The position numbers were made by a program, and so were the translations under genes. This document shows positions 1 through 6,860 of a DNA stretch of 64,000 nucleotides, piece by piece. Position 1 is the first letter of the stretch. Each line of letters starts with the position of its first letter. Under the pieces are notes generated by a model. The model saw nothing but the letters and a program-made list of their open reading frames with translations, was not told where the DNA came from and did not search any database. This DNA is from Kineosporia succinea (lineage in GTDB: Bacteria; Actinomycetota; Actinomycetes; Actinomycetales; Kineosporiaceae): the NCBI RefSeq assembly GCF_030811555.1, contig NZ_JAUSQZ010000001.1:2170001-2234000 (forward strand), given 5' to 3'.

Positions 1-74
1 CGCCGGCCAAGTACGCCGAGATGGAGGTGCGCTCACTCACCGGGGCCGGGGCCGAGAAGGCCGTGGATCACTAG
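1..74 (+). CDS. C-terminal end of an unidentified protein (partial)
   Basis: The frame beginning at base 3 is open from the window edge to a TAG at 72-74. It encodes a 23-residue tail that includes AKYAEMEVRSLTGAG and ends EKAVDH. Third positions are mostly G/C, as in real genes here. The stop lies 4 bp from the stop of the convergent GntR gene, so the two are tail to tail. The piece is too short to assign a family. Confidence 0.55.
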   Translation, partial: PAKYAEMEVRSLTGAGAEKAVDH

Positions 75-78
75 GAAC

Positions 79-822
79 TCATCCGAAACGCCAGGTGTGC
101 GTGACCTCGGAGCGGCGGCGGTCGGTGACGATGCGCAGTCGTTCGTCGAGGATCGTGGCGGTGTCCACCACGTAGGCCCGGCCGGTTCCGTCGAAGGTCG
201 TCCGGCGCATCACCAGCGCCGGGCGACCTTGCGCCGTCTGCCCCAGGGTGGCCAGGCCGGCGTCGAGAGCCTCGGCGGTGAGCGCCTCTTCGGCTCGCTC
301 GGGGGTGGTGCCGGTGGCCTCGGCGATCGCCGCGTACAACGGGGAGCCCCGGAAGTCGATCTCCGCCACCGCATCGGCCCAGGGCTGCGGCACCCACGAG
401 ACCTGGTGCAGCAGAGCGACTCCGCGCACCGACCGGAGTCGCTCGAGCCGCAGACCGGGTGACCCCGCGTCCACCCCCAGCTCCACCGCCACCTCGCGGG
501 GCAGCTTCTGCCGGTCGCGGCCGAGCACCTCGGTGCGCAGCGGCACGCCCTGGGCGTTCAGCTCGTCGGCCAGGCTGCGCAGGTTGGCCTGGTCGTGCGT
601 GACCACGGGCGGAACCACGAACGTGCCGCGACCGGGCCTCTGTTCGATCAGCCCCTCGCTCTCCACGAGCTGCAGGGCCGCCCGGAGCGTCATCAGCGTG
701 ACGTCGTACTCCTCGCTCAGCACCCGCTGCGAGGGCAGAGCCCCGTCCGCCCCGAAGTCCCCGGCCCGGACCCGCCCGGCGATCTCGGCGGCGATACGGC
801 GGTACTTGGGTTCGGCGGCCAC
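79..822 (-). CDS. GntR-family (HutC/UTRA type) transcriptional regulator
   Basis: A 247-residue DNA-binding repressor. Residues 1-70 form the winged helix-turn-helix typical of GntR proteins (KYRRIAAEIAGRVRAGDF, then LPSQRVLSEEYDVT and the wing GLIEQRPGRGTFV). Residues about 90-235 look like a UTRA ligand-binding domain (VRGVALLHQVSWVP, then RPALVMRRTTFDGTGRAYV). It follows trpA on the same strand after a 48-bp gap, so it is probably the third gene of the trpB-trpA transcript. Two perfect palindromes matching the GntR consensus GT-N2-TA-N2-AC lie in the trpB promoter, so autorepression of the whole unit is likely. The effector is unknown. The family call is firm; the target is inferred. Confidence 0.9.
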   Translation of the reverse strand: MAAEPKYRRIAAEIAGRVRAGDFGADGALPSQRVLSEEYDVTLMTLRAALQLVESEGLIEQRPGRGTFVVPPVVTHDQANLRSLADELNAQGVPLRTEVLGRDRQKLPREVAVELGVDAGSPGLRLERLRSVRGVALLHQVSWVPQPWADAVAEIDFRGSPLYAAIAEATGTTPERAEEALTAEALDAGLATLGQTAQGRPALVMRRTTFDGTGRAYVVDTATILDERLRIVTDRRRSEVTHTWRFG

Positions 823-870
823 GTCCTCACCCTAGAGCCTGTCCCGAGGTCGCAGGCGAGGGGCCGGAGG

Positions 871-1695
871 TCACCCCAGCGCGAGCCGCACCCGCGCGAC
901 CAGCCCGGCCACCGCGTCCACACTTTCGCCCTCCAGCACCCGCCGCATCAGGGCGGCCCCCATCACCACCCCGTCGGCGTGCTGCGCCGCCTCGGCCGCG
1001 GCGTCCGGCCCGGAGATCCCGAATCCCAGCAGCACCGGGCGATCGGTGACGCCCCGGACGCGGGCGGCCAGGTCCGCGGCCCGCCCGCCCAGCCCGGCCC
1101 GCTCCCCGGTCGTGCCCATCACCGTGGTCGCGTAGACGAACCCGCTGCCCAGAGCCGCGATCCGGGCGATGCGCCGGTCCGGGGTGGACGGCGCGACCAG
1201 AAGCACCGTCTCGACCGCGTGCGCCCGGGCGGCCTCGACCAGGGGCGGGGCCTCGTCGAGCGGCGTGTCCACCGGGATCAGCCCGCCGACGCCGGCCTCG
1301 GCCAGCGCGGCGCAGAACGCGTTCGCGCCCCGCCGCCGGATCAGGTTGCTGTAGGTCATCACCACGAGCGGCACGTCGACGTCGAGTCCCGCCACCGTCT
1401 CGAGCGCGCTCGCGCTGGTCGTGCCCCGTTCCAGCGCCCGCCGCGAGGCCTGCTGGATGGTGACGCCCTCGAGCATCGGGTCGGAGAACGGCAGGCCGAT
1501 CTCGATCGCGTCGGCGCCGGCCGCGGCGAAACCCTCGACCAGACGGGCCCAGTCGGGCGTGATCCCGGCGGTGACGTAGGGCACCACGAGTTTGCGGCCC
1601 TGGGAACGCCGCTCGCGCAGCCGGGTCTCCAACGAGGGTCCCCCTGGACCTTCGGCCTGGGGAGGCGACCCCGGCGTGGACGTCGCGACGGTCAT
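871..1695 (-). CDS. trpA: Tryptophan synthase alpha subunit, divergent
   Basis: A 274-residue TIM barrel that should cleave indole-3-glycerol phosphate and pass indole to TrpB. The start ATG overlaps the trpB stop (ATGA), showing translational coupling. The N-terminal catalytic Glu is present in AIEIGLPFSDP. The usual loop-2 motif, [AM]DGP[VT]IQ, reads LEGVTIQ instead: the catalytic Asp (Asp60 of the Salmonella enzyme) is Glu and the following Pro is Val. Loop 6 keeps a TG pair (MGTTGERAG). The length is normal. No other trp genes are adjacent, so this looks like a second, specialised trpBA pair rather than the housekeeping operon. Altered or reduced catalysis is possible. Confidence 0.9.
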   Translation of the reverse strand: MTVATSTPGSPPQAEGPGGPSLETRLRERRSQGRKLVVPYVTAGITPDWARLVEGFAAAGADAIEIGLPFSDPMLEGVTIQQASRRALERGTTSASALETVAGLDVDVPLVVMTYSNLIRRRGANAFCAALAEAGVGGLIPVDTPLDEAPPLVEAARAHAVETVLLVAPSTPDRRIARIAALGSGFVYATTVMGTTGERAGLGGRAADLAARVRGVTDRPVLLGFGISGPDAAAEAAQHADGVVMGAALMRRVLEGESVDAVAGLVARVRLALG

Positions 1696-2867
1696 TTCAG
1701 CAGCTCCCTCACCTGGGCGGCGTCCTTGTCGCCGCGGCCGGACAGCGTCACCAGAACCGTTGAACCGGCGGGCAGCTCGTCGGTGCCGGCGGCCCGCAGC
1801 ACCCAGGCCAGGGCGTGACAGCTCTCCAGCGCCCCCAGAATGCCCTCGGTGCGGGCCAGTTTCACCAGCGCCGCGAGCACCTCCGCGTCGGTGGCGGAGA
1901 CGTAGGTGGCCCGGCCCGACTCGGCCAGATGGGCGTGCTCCGGGCCGACGCCCGGGTAGTCCAGCCCGGCCGAGACCGAGTGCGCCTCGAGCACCTGGCC
2001 GTCGTCGTCCTGCAGCAGGTAGGACTCGAAACCGTGCAGGATGCCCGGGCTTCCGTGGCCGATCGCGGCACCCCCGGCCGCCTCCACGCCGACCAGCCGC
2101 GCGGAGGTGCCGACGAAGCCGGCGAAGGTTCCCGCCGCATTGGAACCGCCGCCCACACAGGCGACCACCACGTCCGGAATTCCCGACGGCAGCAGCCCCG
2201 CGCACTGACCGCGCGCCTCCTCGCCGATGACCCGCTGGAACTCGCGCACCATCCACGGGTACGGATGCGGCCCCATCACGGAACCCAGGCAGTAATGGGC
2301 GGTCTCGGACAGCCCGACCCAGTGCCGGAAGGCCTCGCCGGTGGCGTCGGCGAGCGTCTGGCTGCCGGTGGTGACGGGCACCACCTTCGCGCCGAGGAGC
2401 TCCATCCGGAACACGTTCAGCTCCTGACGCTCCACGTCCTTGGCACCCATGAACACGGTGACGTCCATGCCGAGCAGCGCACCGACGGTGGCCGTGGCCA
2501 CGCCGTGCTGCCCCGCGCCGGTCTCGGCGAGCAGCGTGGTGCGCCCCATGCGCCGGGCCAGAAGTGCCTGCCCCAGAACATTGTTGATCTTGTGCGAGCC
2601 GGTGTGGGCCAGGTCTTCGCGCTTCAGCAGAACGGTGACGCCGAGCTCGGCGGACAACCGGGTGGCGGGCGTGACCGGGGTCGGACGGCCGGCGTAGAGA
2701 CGGAGGGTGCGGTCGAGTTCGGCCCGGAAACCGGGATCCGCCCAGGCTTCCCGGAACTCGCGCTCGAGGGTGCGACAGGCCGGGATCAGGGCCTCGGGCA
2801 CGTAACGGCCGCCGAAAGCGCCGAACCGGCCGTCGGCGGCGGGTTCCGCCATGGTGGGTGCGGTCAT
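1692..2867 (-). CDS. trpB: Tryptophan synthase beta subunit
   Basis: A PLP enzyme that condenses indole with serine. The PLP lysine lies in HTGSHKINNVLGQ (about residue 93), ETGAGQHGVATAT is intact, the phosphate-binding GGGSN is present, and the C-terminal substrate region reads LDYPGVGPEHAHL. Several normally fixed positions differ: HTGSHKINNV for HTGAHKINNA, and GALESCHALA for PALESxHA. I chose ATG 2867 because a -10 box (TACGGT) ends 6 nt upstream, implying a leaderless mRNA. An in-frame GTG at 2873 is the alternative. It heads the trpB-trpA-gntR unit. The function call is secure; the physiological role is not. Confidence 0.92.
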   Translation of the reverse strand: MTAPTMAEPAADGRFGAFGGRYVPEALIPACRTLEREFREAWADPGFRAELDRTLRLYAGRPTPVTPATRLSAELGVTVLLKREDLAHTGSHKINNVLGQALLARRMGRTTLLAETGAGQHGVATATVGALLGMDVTVFMGAKDVERQELNVFRMELLGAKVVPVTTGSQTLADATGEAFRHWVGLSETAHYCLGSVMGPHPYPWMVREFQRVIGEEARGQCAGLLPSGIPDVVVACVGGGSNAAGTFAGFVGTSARLVGVEAAGGAAIGHGSPGILHGFESYLLQDDDGQVLEAHSVSAGLDYPGVGPEHAHLAESGRATYVSATDAEVLAALVKLARTEGILGALESCHALAWVLRAAGTDELPAGSTVLVTLSGRGDKDAAQVRELLK

Positions 2868-2873
2868 GGGCAC

Positions 2874-2902
2874 ACCGTATGAGTTCTAGAACTGTGAGTC
2901 AA
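2874..2902 (-). promoter_or_regulatory. trpBA-gntR promoter (leaderless)
   Basis: Read on the minus strand: -35 TTGACT (2902-2897), exactly 17 nt of spacer, -10 TACGGT (2879-2874), then 6 nt to ATG 2867. This is a near-consensus sigma-70 promoter whose transcript would start at the start codon. One operator palindrome fills most of the spacer. Confidence 0.75.
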
Positions 2903-2915
2903 GAGTTCTAGAACT
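2882..2915. promoter_or_regulatory. Tandem GntR-type operators
   Basis: Two identical perfect 12-bp palindromes, AGTTCTAGAACT, lie at 2882-2893 and 2904-2915, with centres 22 bp (about two helical turns) apart. Each contains GTTCTAGAAC, an exact match to the GntR consensus GT-Nx-TA-Nx-AC. One sits inside the promoter spacer and the other just upstream of the -35. The likely binder is the GntR protein encoded at the end of the same operon. Confidence 0.8.
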
Positions 2916-3060
2916 GCTGGATCCACCTGGCGGCCGGGTGAGGCAAAAGCCCTGCCCGCTTGGGCCGTTCGAGGTAAACGACGGAAACTTCTCTGCCCTG
3001 GCTCAAGTTGAGGTCAGCAGAGCCGTACCCGATAGCAAGGAAGTCTCCAAGGCCCAGCGA

Positions 3061-3459
3061 ATGGCGGTGAGCACCATGAGCACGATGACCATCTCCCCGG
3101 TCGCGAACCAGCACCTGACCGCGAGCGGATACGCACCCGTTCTGCAGCACAACTCCCGAACCGATCTCCGTGCTCTGGTGAGGTCCGACGGAACGCCCGA
3201 CACCGCCCGCCAGATCGCCGGGGCCGCGATGGCCCGCACCGGCGCCGAGGCCGCGTTCTCGGTGCCCGCGACCGCCACCGAGAACAACATGCGGCGTTTC
3301 GAGGAGCGCTCGACCACGGGCAACTCGACCGCCTCGGGCAACGCCAAGGGTGCCCGCGGCTCGAGCACCCTGGAGCCCGACGCCGGGGCGAGCACCGCGC
3401 CGGAGCAGGCCCGCGCGGACCTGCCCCAGCTCGGGGCCGTGCTGGACGTCTACCTCTAG
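3061..3459 (+). CDS. Hypothetical protein, about 132 aa
   Basis: I do not recognise a family. Third codon positions are almost all G/C from 3061 onward, supporting a real gene. Upstream in-frame codons back to 2938 look less coding, so I place the start at ATG 3061; ATG 3076 is possible. The protein has no signal peptide or membrane segment. Its middle is Ala-rich (ARQIAGAAMARTGAEAAF) and its C-terminal half is low-complexity (Thr/Ser/Ala/Gly). It is divergent from trpB, so the operators at 2882-2915 could also affect it, though the distance (about 145 bp) makes that uncertain. It converges on the sigma-factor gene. Confidence 0.6.
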   Translation: MAVSTMSTMTISPVANQHLTASGYAPVLQHNSRTDLRALVRSDGTPDTARQIAGAAMARTGAEAAFSVPATATENNMRRFEERSTTGNSTASGNAKGARGSSTLEPDAGASTAPEQARADLPQLGAVLDVYL

Positions 3460-3496
3460 AAGGCCGTCCCGGCCTGTAGGGCCGTCCCGCGGGACG

Positions 3497-4087
3497 TCAC
3501 CGCACCAGCCGGCGGCGCACTTCCTGCCGGGCCTGGTTCAGCCGGGACTTCACGGTTCCCAGCGGCAGGTTCAGACGCCGGGCGATCTCCTCGTACTCCA
3601 GATCGGCGAGATCGCGGTAGACGAAGGGCAGCACCAGCTGGGGGTGCGAACTCTCCAGCGACTCCAGGGCTTCGAGCAGGTCGATGCGTGACCCGGCGAT
3701 CACACTGGTGCGCCGGGGGTCGGGGCGGATCTGCTCCTGCACGGTGAGTGGCTGCTCAGACGCTCTGCGTTTCAGCTCGCGGTAGGTCTGCCGGGCGGCG
3801 TTCGTCACCACCACGTACAACCAGGTGCGGAACGAGCTGCGGCCCTCGAAGCTGCTGATGCGCCGGGCCACCTGGAGCAGGGCGTCCTGCGCGGCCTCCT
3901 CGGCGTCTTCCCGATGGGGCAGCATCTTTCCGGTCCGGCGCAGTACTTCGGGCTGGATCAGGGCGAGCAACTCGTTCAGAGCGGCGTCATCACCGGTGGC
4001 GGCGGCCCGCGCCAACATATCGATCCGGTCACTACCGGCCTGACGGGCGCCCTGAGGGGCAGCGGGCTCTTCGGGTACGTCGGTCAT
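3497..4087 (-). CDS. ECF-type RNA polymerase sigma factor
   Basis: A 196-residue group-4 sigma factor. The region 2 helix is visible (HREDAEEAAQDALLQVARRI, then SSFRTWLYVVVTNAARQTYR), followed by region 4 with its helix-turn-helix (DLEYEEIARRLNLPLGTVKS). It has an N-terminal extension of about 30 residues. No anti-sigma factor is adjacent. Instead the gene is divergent from a transmembrane Ser/Thr kinase, with 17 bp between start codons. ECF groups controlled by a partner kinase are known, and this arrangement fits. The acidic region 2.2 is retained, unlike ECF43 proteins. The start ATG 4087 has no clear ribosome site but has a -10-like CATCAT 6 nt upstream. Confidence 0.88.
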   Translation of the reverse strand: MTDVPEEPAAPQGARQAGSDRIDMLARAAATGDDAALNELLALIQPEVLRRTGKMLPHREDAEEAAQDALLQVARRISSFEGRSSFRTWLYVVVTNAARQTYRELKRRASEQPLTVQEQIRPDPRRTSVIAGSRIDLLEALESLESSHPQLVLPFVYRDLADLEYEEIARRLNLPLGTVKSRLNQARQEVRRRLVR

Positions 4088-4092
4088 AGCGG

Positions 4093-4099
4093 CATGATG
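4093..4099. promoter_or_regulatory. Overlapping divergent -10 elements (sigma factor / kinase)
   Basis: Plus strand: CATGAT (4093-4098), then 6 nt, then kinase ATG 4105. Minus strand: CATCAT (4099-4094), then 6 nt, then sigma ATG 4087. Each matches TATAAT at 4 of 6 positions and sits at leaderless spacing. They share five base pairs, so polymerase could not occupy both at once. No convincing -35 is seen for either. Confidence 0.4.
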
Positions 4100-4104
4100 C
4101 TGCC

Positions 4105-5895
4105 ATGCCTCTGCCCGAGCTGATCGGTCGCTACCGGCCTGTCCGCCGCCTCGGTGCCGGTGGCTTCGCCGTCGTGTGGCTCGCCCACGACGAGTCACTG
4201 GATGCCGAAGTTGCCGTCAAGGTCATGGCCGACAACTGGGCCGACCGCCTCGACCTGCGTGAACGCTTCCTGCGGGAGGCGCGCATGCTGCGTCAGGCGT
4301 CGTCGTACCGGATCGTCCAGGTCTTCGACATCGGCGAGCTGACCGACGGCCGCCCCTATCTGGTGATGGAGTACGCCGACCGCGGAACCCTCGCCGAGCG
4401 GGTCAAGGACAACGGCGCCTATCCCCTGGCCACGGCCCTCCGGCTGACCGCCGAGGTGGCCCGCGGCGTGGCCGAGCTGCATTCCGCCGGCGTCGTGCAC
4501 CGCGACCTGAAGCCGTCGAACGTGCTGATCACCTCGGTGCGCGGCGGCGGCGAGCGGCTGCTGGTGGCCGATCTGGGGGTGGCCAAGAGCCTGGCCCACG
4601 GCTCCGGGGTGACGATGTCGGTCGGCTCGGCCGGCTACATGGCGCCGGAGCAGATGGAGCCCCAGATCGGGGTGGACGTGCGCGCCGACGTCTACAGCCT
4701 GGGCGCGTTCGCCTACCACCTGATGACGGCCGAGAAGCCGGCGATCTCGCTGGTGCTGCGCGAGCGGCTGCCCGCGAACCTGCCCCCGGCCGTGCGCGAC
4801 ACGCTGCTCTCGACGCTGCAGGGTGAGCGGGAGAACCGCTGGCCCGACGCGGCGAGCCTGGCCGAGCGCTTCGACGAGCTGGCCTCACAGATCGACGACG
4901 ACGTGACCGTGGCCGCGAGCGCCCCCCGGGCCGACCTGGCGTCCGGCAGCCTGCCCGCTGCAGGTGCCTCGGCGTATCCGGTACCGCCGGTGAGCCCGGT
5001 CAGTCCCACGCCCGGCTGGCAGTACCAGGGCCCCGAGACGCCGCAGCCCGCGTCGTCGTGGGCCCGGAACAGCCACACGAGCAACCAGCCGCAGAACAGC
5101 TACGACGCGTCCGTCCCGGCGCCCCCGGCCCAGTTCCACCAGCAGCCATGGGCGCCGCAGGGCTACCAGGACACCCCGGCGTCGGCCGTGCACCCGGCGG
5201 ACAGCTATCAGCAGGCCCCTCAGGGCCATCAGCAGGGCCCGCAGCACTACGGGCAGCCCCAGGGCGCACCCGAGCGTTCTCCGGGCTTCCAGTCGTCGGA
5301 GACGGGCCCGGTGTCCGCTTCCGGACGGGGCCGCTGGATCGCGACGATGCTGGCCGTCGTGGTGCTGGCGGCCGGCACCGGCGTCGGCGGCGTCAAGCTC
5401 TGGCAGCAGTACCGCGACCGGGAGACCTACGCCGCCGACGACACGAGCACGGTGTCCCTGACCGCTCCCCGGGTCTACGGCACCAACCAGGTCGGCACCG
5501 GCTGGAACCCGGCCGCGATCGGGCTCGACGGTGAGGACGACCAGCCCGGTCTGCTGCTGTCCGACAACGTGCCCGGCTGGTACGACCTGAACGCCGACGT
5601 GAACGGGGTGTTCATCGGGGTCAGCCCGTCGAGGAGCCTGCCCGCCAAGGTGAAGGCGATCACGCACGACAACTGCGAGGACGTGGCCACCGCCCCGGTC
5701 AGCGGCTCGACCGTCTGGTCCGGCGAGGTGCACACCTGGGGCGACTGCGCGGACGGCAGCTGGGTCAAGGAGGTGTACCTGAAGCCGGCCGACGGTGGCT
5801 CCGACTACGTCTACATGCAGGTGCGCCAGACCGCCGACAACGACCGCAGCGTCGATGAGCTGGTCAGCACGCTGGGTGTGACGCGCGACCAGTAG
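4105..5895 (+). CDS. Transmembrane Ser/Thr protein kinase (PknB-like)
   Basis: A 596-residue receptor kinase. The N-terminal catalytic domain (about 8-270) has the glycine loop GAGGFAVVW, Lys39 (VAVKVM), HRDLKPSN with catalytic Asp134, and APEQ. The metal-binding DFG is DLG (Asp156-Gly158). A Pro/Gln-rich cytoplasmic linker (about 280-405) leads to one membrane helix (about 411-430) and an extracellular domain of about 165 residues with two Cys (DNCEDVAT and WGDCADGSW). No PASTA repeats are present. It is the probable partner of the divergent ECF sigma factor. Low-complexity content is typical of kinase linkers. The extracellular ligand is unknown. Confidence 0.92.
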   Translation: MPLPELIGRYRPVRRLGAGGFAVVWLAHDESLDAEVAVKVMADNWADRLDLRERFLREARMLRQASSYRIVQVFDIGELTDGRPYLVMEYADRGTLAERVKDNGAYPLATALRLTAEVARGVAELHSAGVVHRDLKPSNVLITSVRGGGERLLVADLGVAKSLAHGSGVTMSVGSAGYMAPEQMEPQIGVDVRADVYSLGAFAYHLMTAEKPAISLVLRERLPANLPPAVRDTLLSTLQGERENRWPDAASLAERFDELASQIDDDVTVAASAPRADLASGSLPAAGASAYPVPPVSPVSPTPGWQYQGPETPQPASSWARNSHTSNQPQNSYDASVPAPPAQFHQQPWAPQGYQDTPASAVHPADSYQQAPQGHQQGPQHYGQPQGAPERSPGFQSSETGPVSASGRGRWIATMLAVVVLAAGTGVGGVKLWQQYRDRETYAADDTSTVSLTAPRVYGTNQVGTGWNPAAIGLDGEDDQPGLLLSDNVPGWYDLNADVNGVFIGVSPSRSLPAKVKAITHDNCEDVATAPVSGSTVWSGEVHTWGDCADGSWVKEVYLKPADGGSDYVYMQVRQTADNDRSVDELVSTLGVTRDQ

Positions 5896-5971
5896 GCGAA
5901 CTTTTCCGCGGTCCGCCGCATCCAAGCTCCTGGCGCCCACCACGGGCGTACGTGATCCGGAAGGACCGACC

Positions 5972-6832
5972 ATGCTTTCCACGCGCGCCGCCCGCCCCGG
6001 GCGCCGCCGGGCTCTCCCGGCGCTGGCCCTCGTTCCCGCGACCCTTCTCGCCCTGGCGGCCTGCGGCTCCGCCGAACCGACCGCCGTGACCGACGCCACG
6101 GCCGGCCCGGCCGGGGTCGCCTCGGCCACCGCGTCCGGGGCCGCCGGGGACAGCGGTTCCGACGACCCGGCCACCAGCGCCCCGGACACGACCAGGTCGT
6201 CCGCGAGCACCACCGGCAGTTCGTCGGGCGGTTCCGGCCCGGCCTGCGAGAGCGACGGCTCGAAGGTGCCCTCGGACGCCGGGATGGCGAAGGCCGGCGA
6301 CCTGGACGGCGACGGCAAGAACGACCAGATCTGGCTCGCGGACGACGGGGACGACCGTCTGCTCGGCGTGAAGACCGCGTCCGGGGCCGTGTTCCACACC
6401 ACGTTCAGCAGCGCGAGCCCGCAGGCCGCGACCGCGGTGGGGAACCGGCTCGGCGACGGCTCCGCGATCATCCTGCTCAGCACCGGGCGCAGCGCCCCGC
6501 TCTACGCCGTGATCGACTGCAAGATCGTGCCGACCAAGAACAAGGACGGCAACCAGTACTCGTTCGACCTCGGGTTCGGCGGCTACGGCACCGGCGTCGC
6601 CTGCCCGGCGGTGAAGGGCGCGCTCTACCTGGCCGGCTACGACACCGACGAGGCGAGCTCGGGCGAGTACACCGTCACCCGCACCCGCATCGACCTCGCC
6701 GACGGTGGGGCGAGCGCCGCCAACGGCACCCGCAGCGAGCTCGGTGACCATGCGCAGGGCTCGGCCACCTACGAGATCGCCACCGGGGTCTCGTGCGGCG
6801 ACATGCCGAAGGCGGCCGAGCCGGAGAGCTGA
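5972..6832 (+). CDS. Secreted lipoprotein with FG-GAP/VCBS-like repeat
   Basis: A 286-residue protein with a twin-Arg-rich N-terminus, a hydrophobic segment and a lipobox LAACG (Cys about 31), so it is probably lipid-anchored outside the membrane. A Ser/Thr/Ala-rich tether (32-80) precedes a globular domain containing GDLDGDGKNDQIW, a calcium-binding-like motif typical of FG-GAP/VCBS repeats. Cys residues in ACESDG, VIDCKI, VACPA and VSCGD may form disulfides. A ribosome site (GGAAGGA) precedes the ATG. It lies 76 bp after the kinase gene on the same strand and may share its transcript. The function is unknown; an extracellular partner of the kinase is a guess. Confidence 0.75.
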   Translation: MLSTRAARPGRRRALPALALVPATLLALAACGSAEPTAVTDATAGPAGVASATASGAAGDSGSDDPATSAPDTTRSSASTTGSSSGGSGPACESDGSKVPSDAGMAKAGDLDGDGKNDQIWLADDGDDRLLGVKTASGAVFHTTFSSASPQAATAVGNRLGDGSAIILLSTGRSAPLYAVIDCKIVPTKNKDGNQYSFDLGFGGYGTGVACPAVKGALYLAGYDTDEASSGEYTVTRTRIDLADGGASAANGTRSELGDHAQGSATYEIATGVSCGDMPKAAEPES

Positions 6833-6860
6833 CGCCGGGGGTCGGCCGGTCGCTTCCTGA

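Noticed and set aside
3483-3496. Terminator at the palindrome CGTCCCGCGGGACG between convergent genes.
   Set aside because: The stem is too short once a loop is allowed, and there is no T-run. It could still matter, but support is weak.
4885-6483. Long antisense open frame opposite the first kinase and lipoprotein (532 aa).
   Set aside because: Third-position G/C bias belongs to the plus-strand genes, and the translation has no family motifs. It is a shadow of GC-rich coding DNA.
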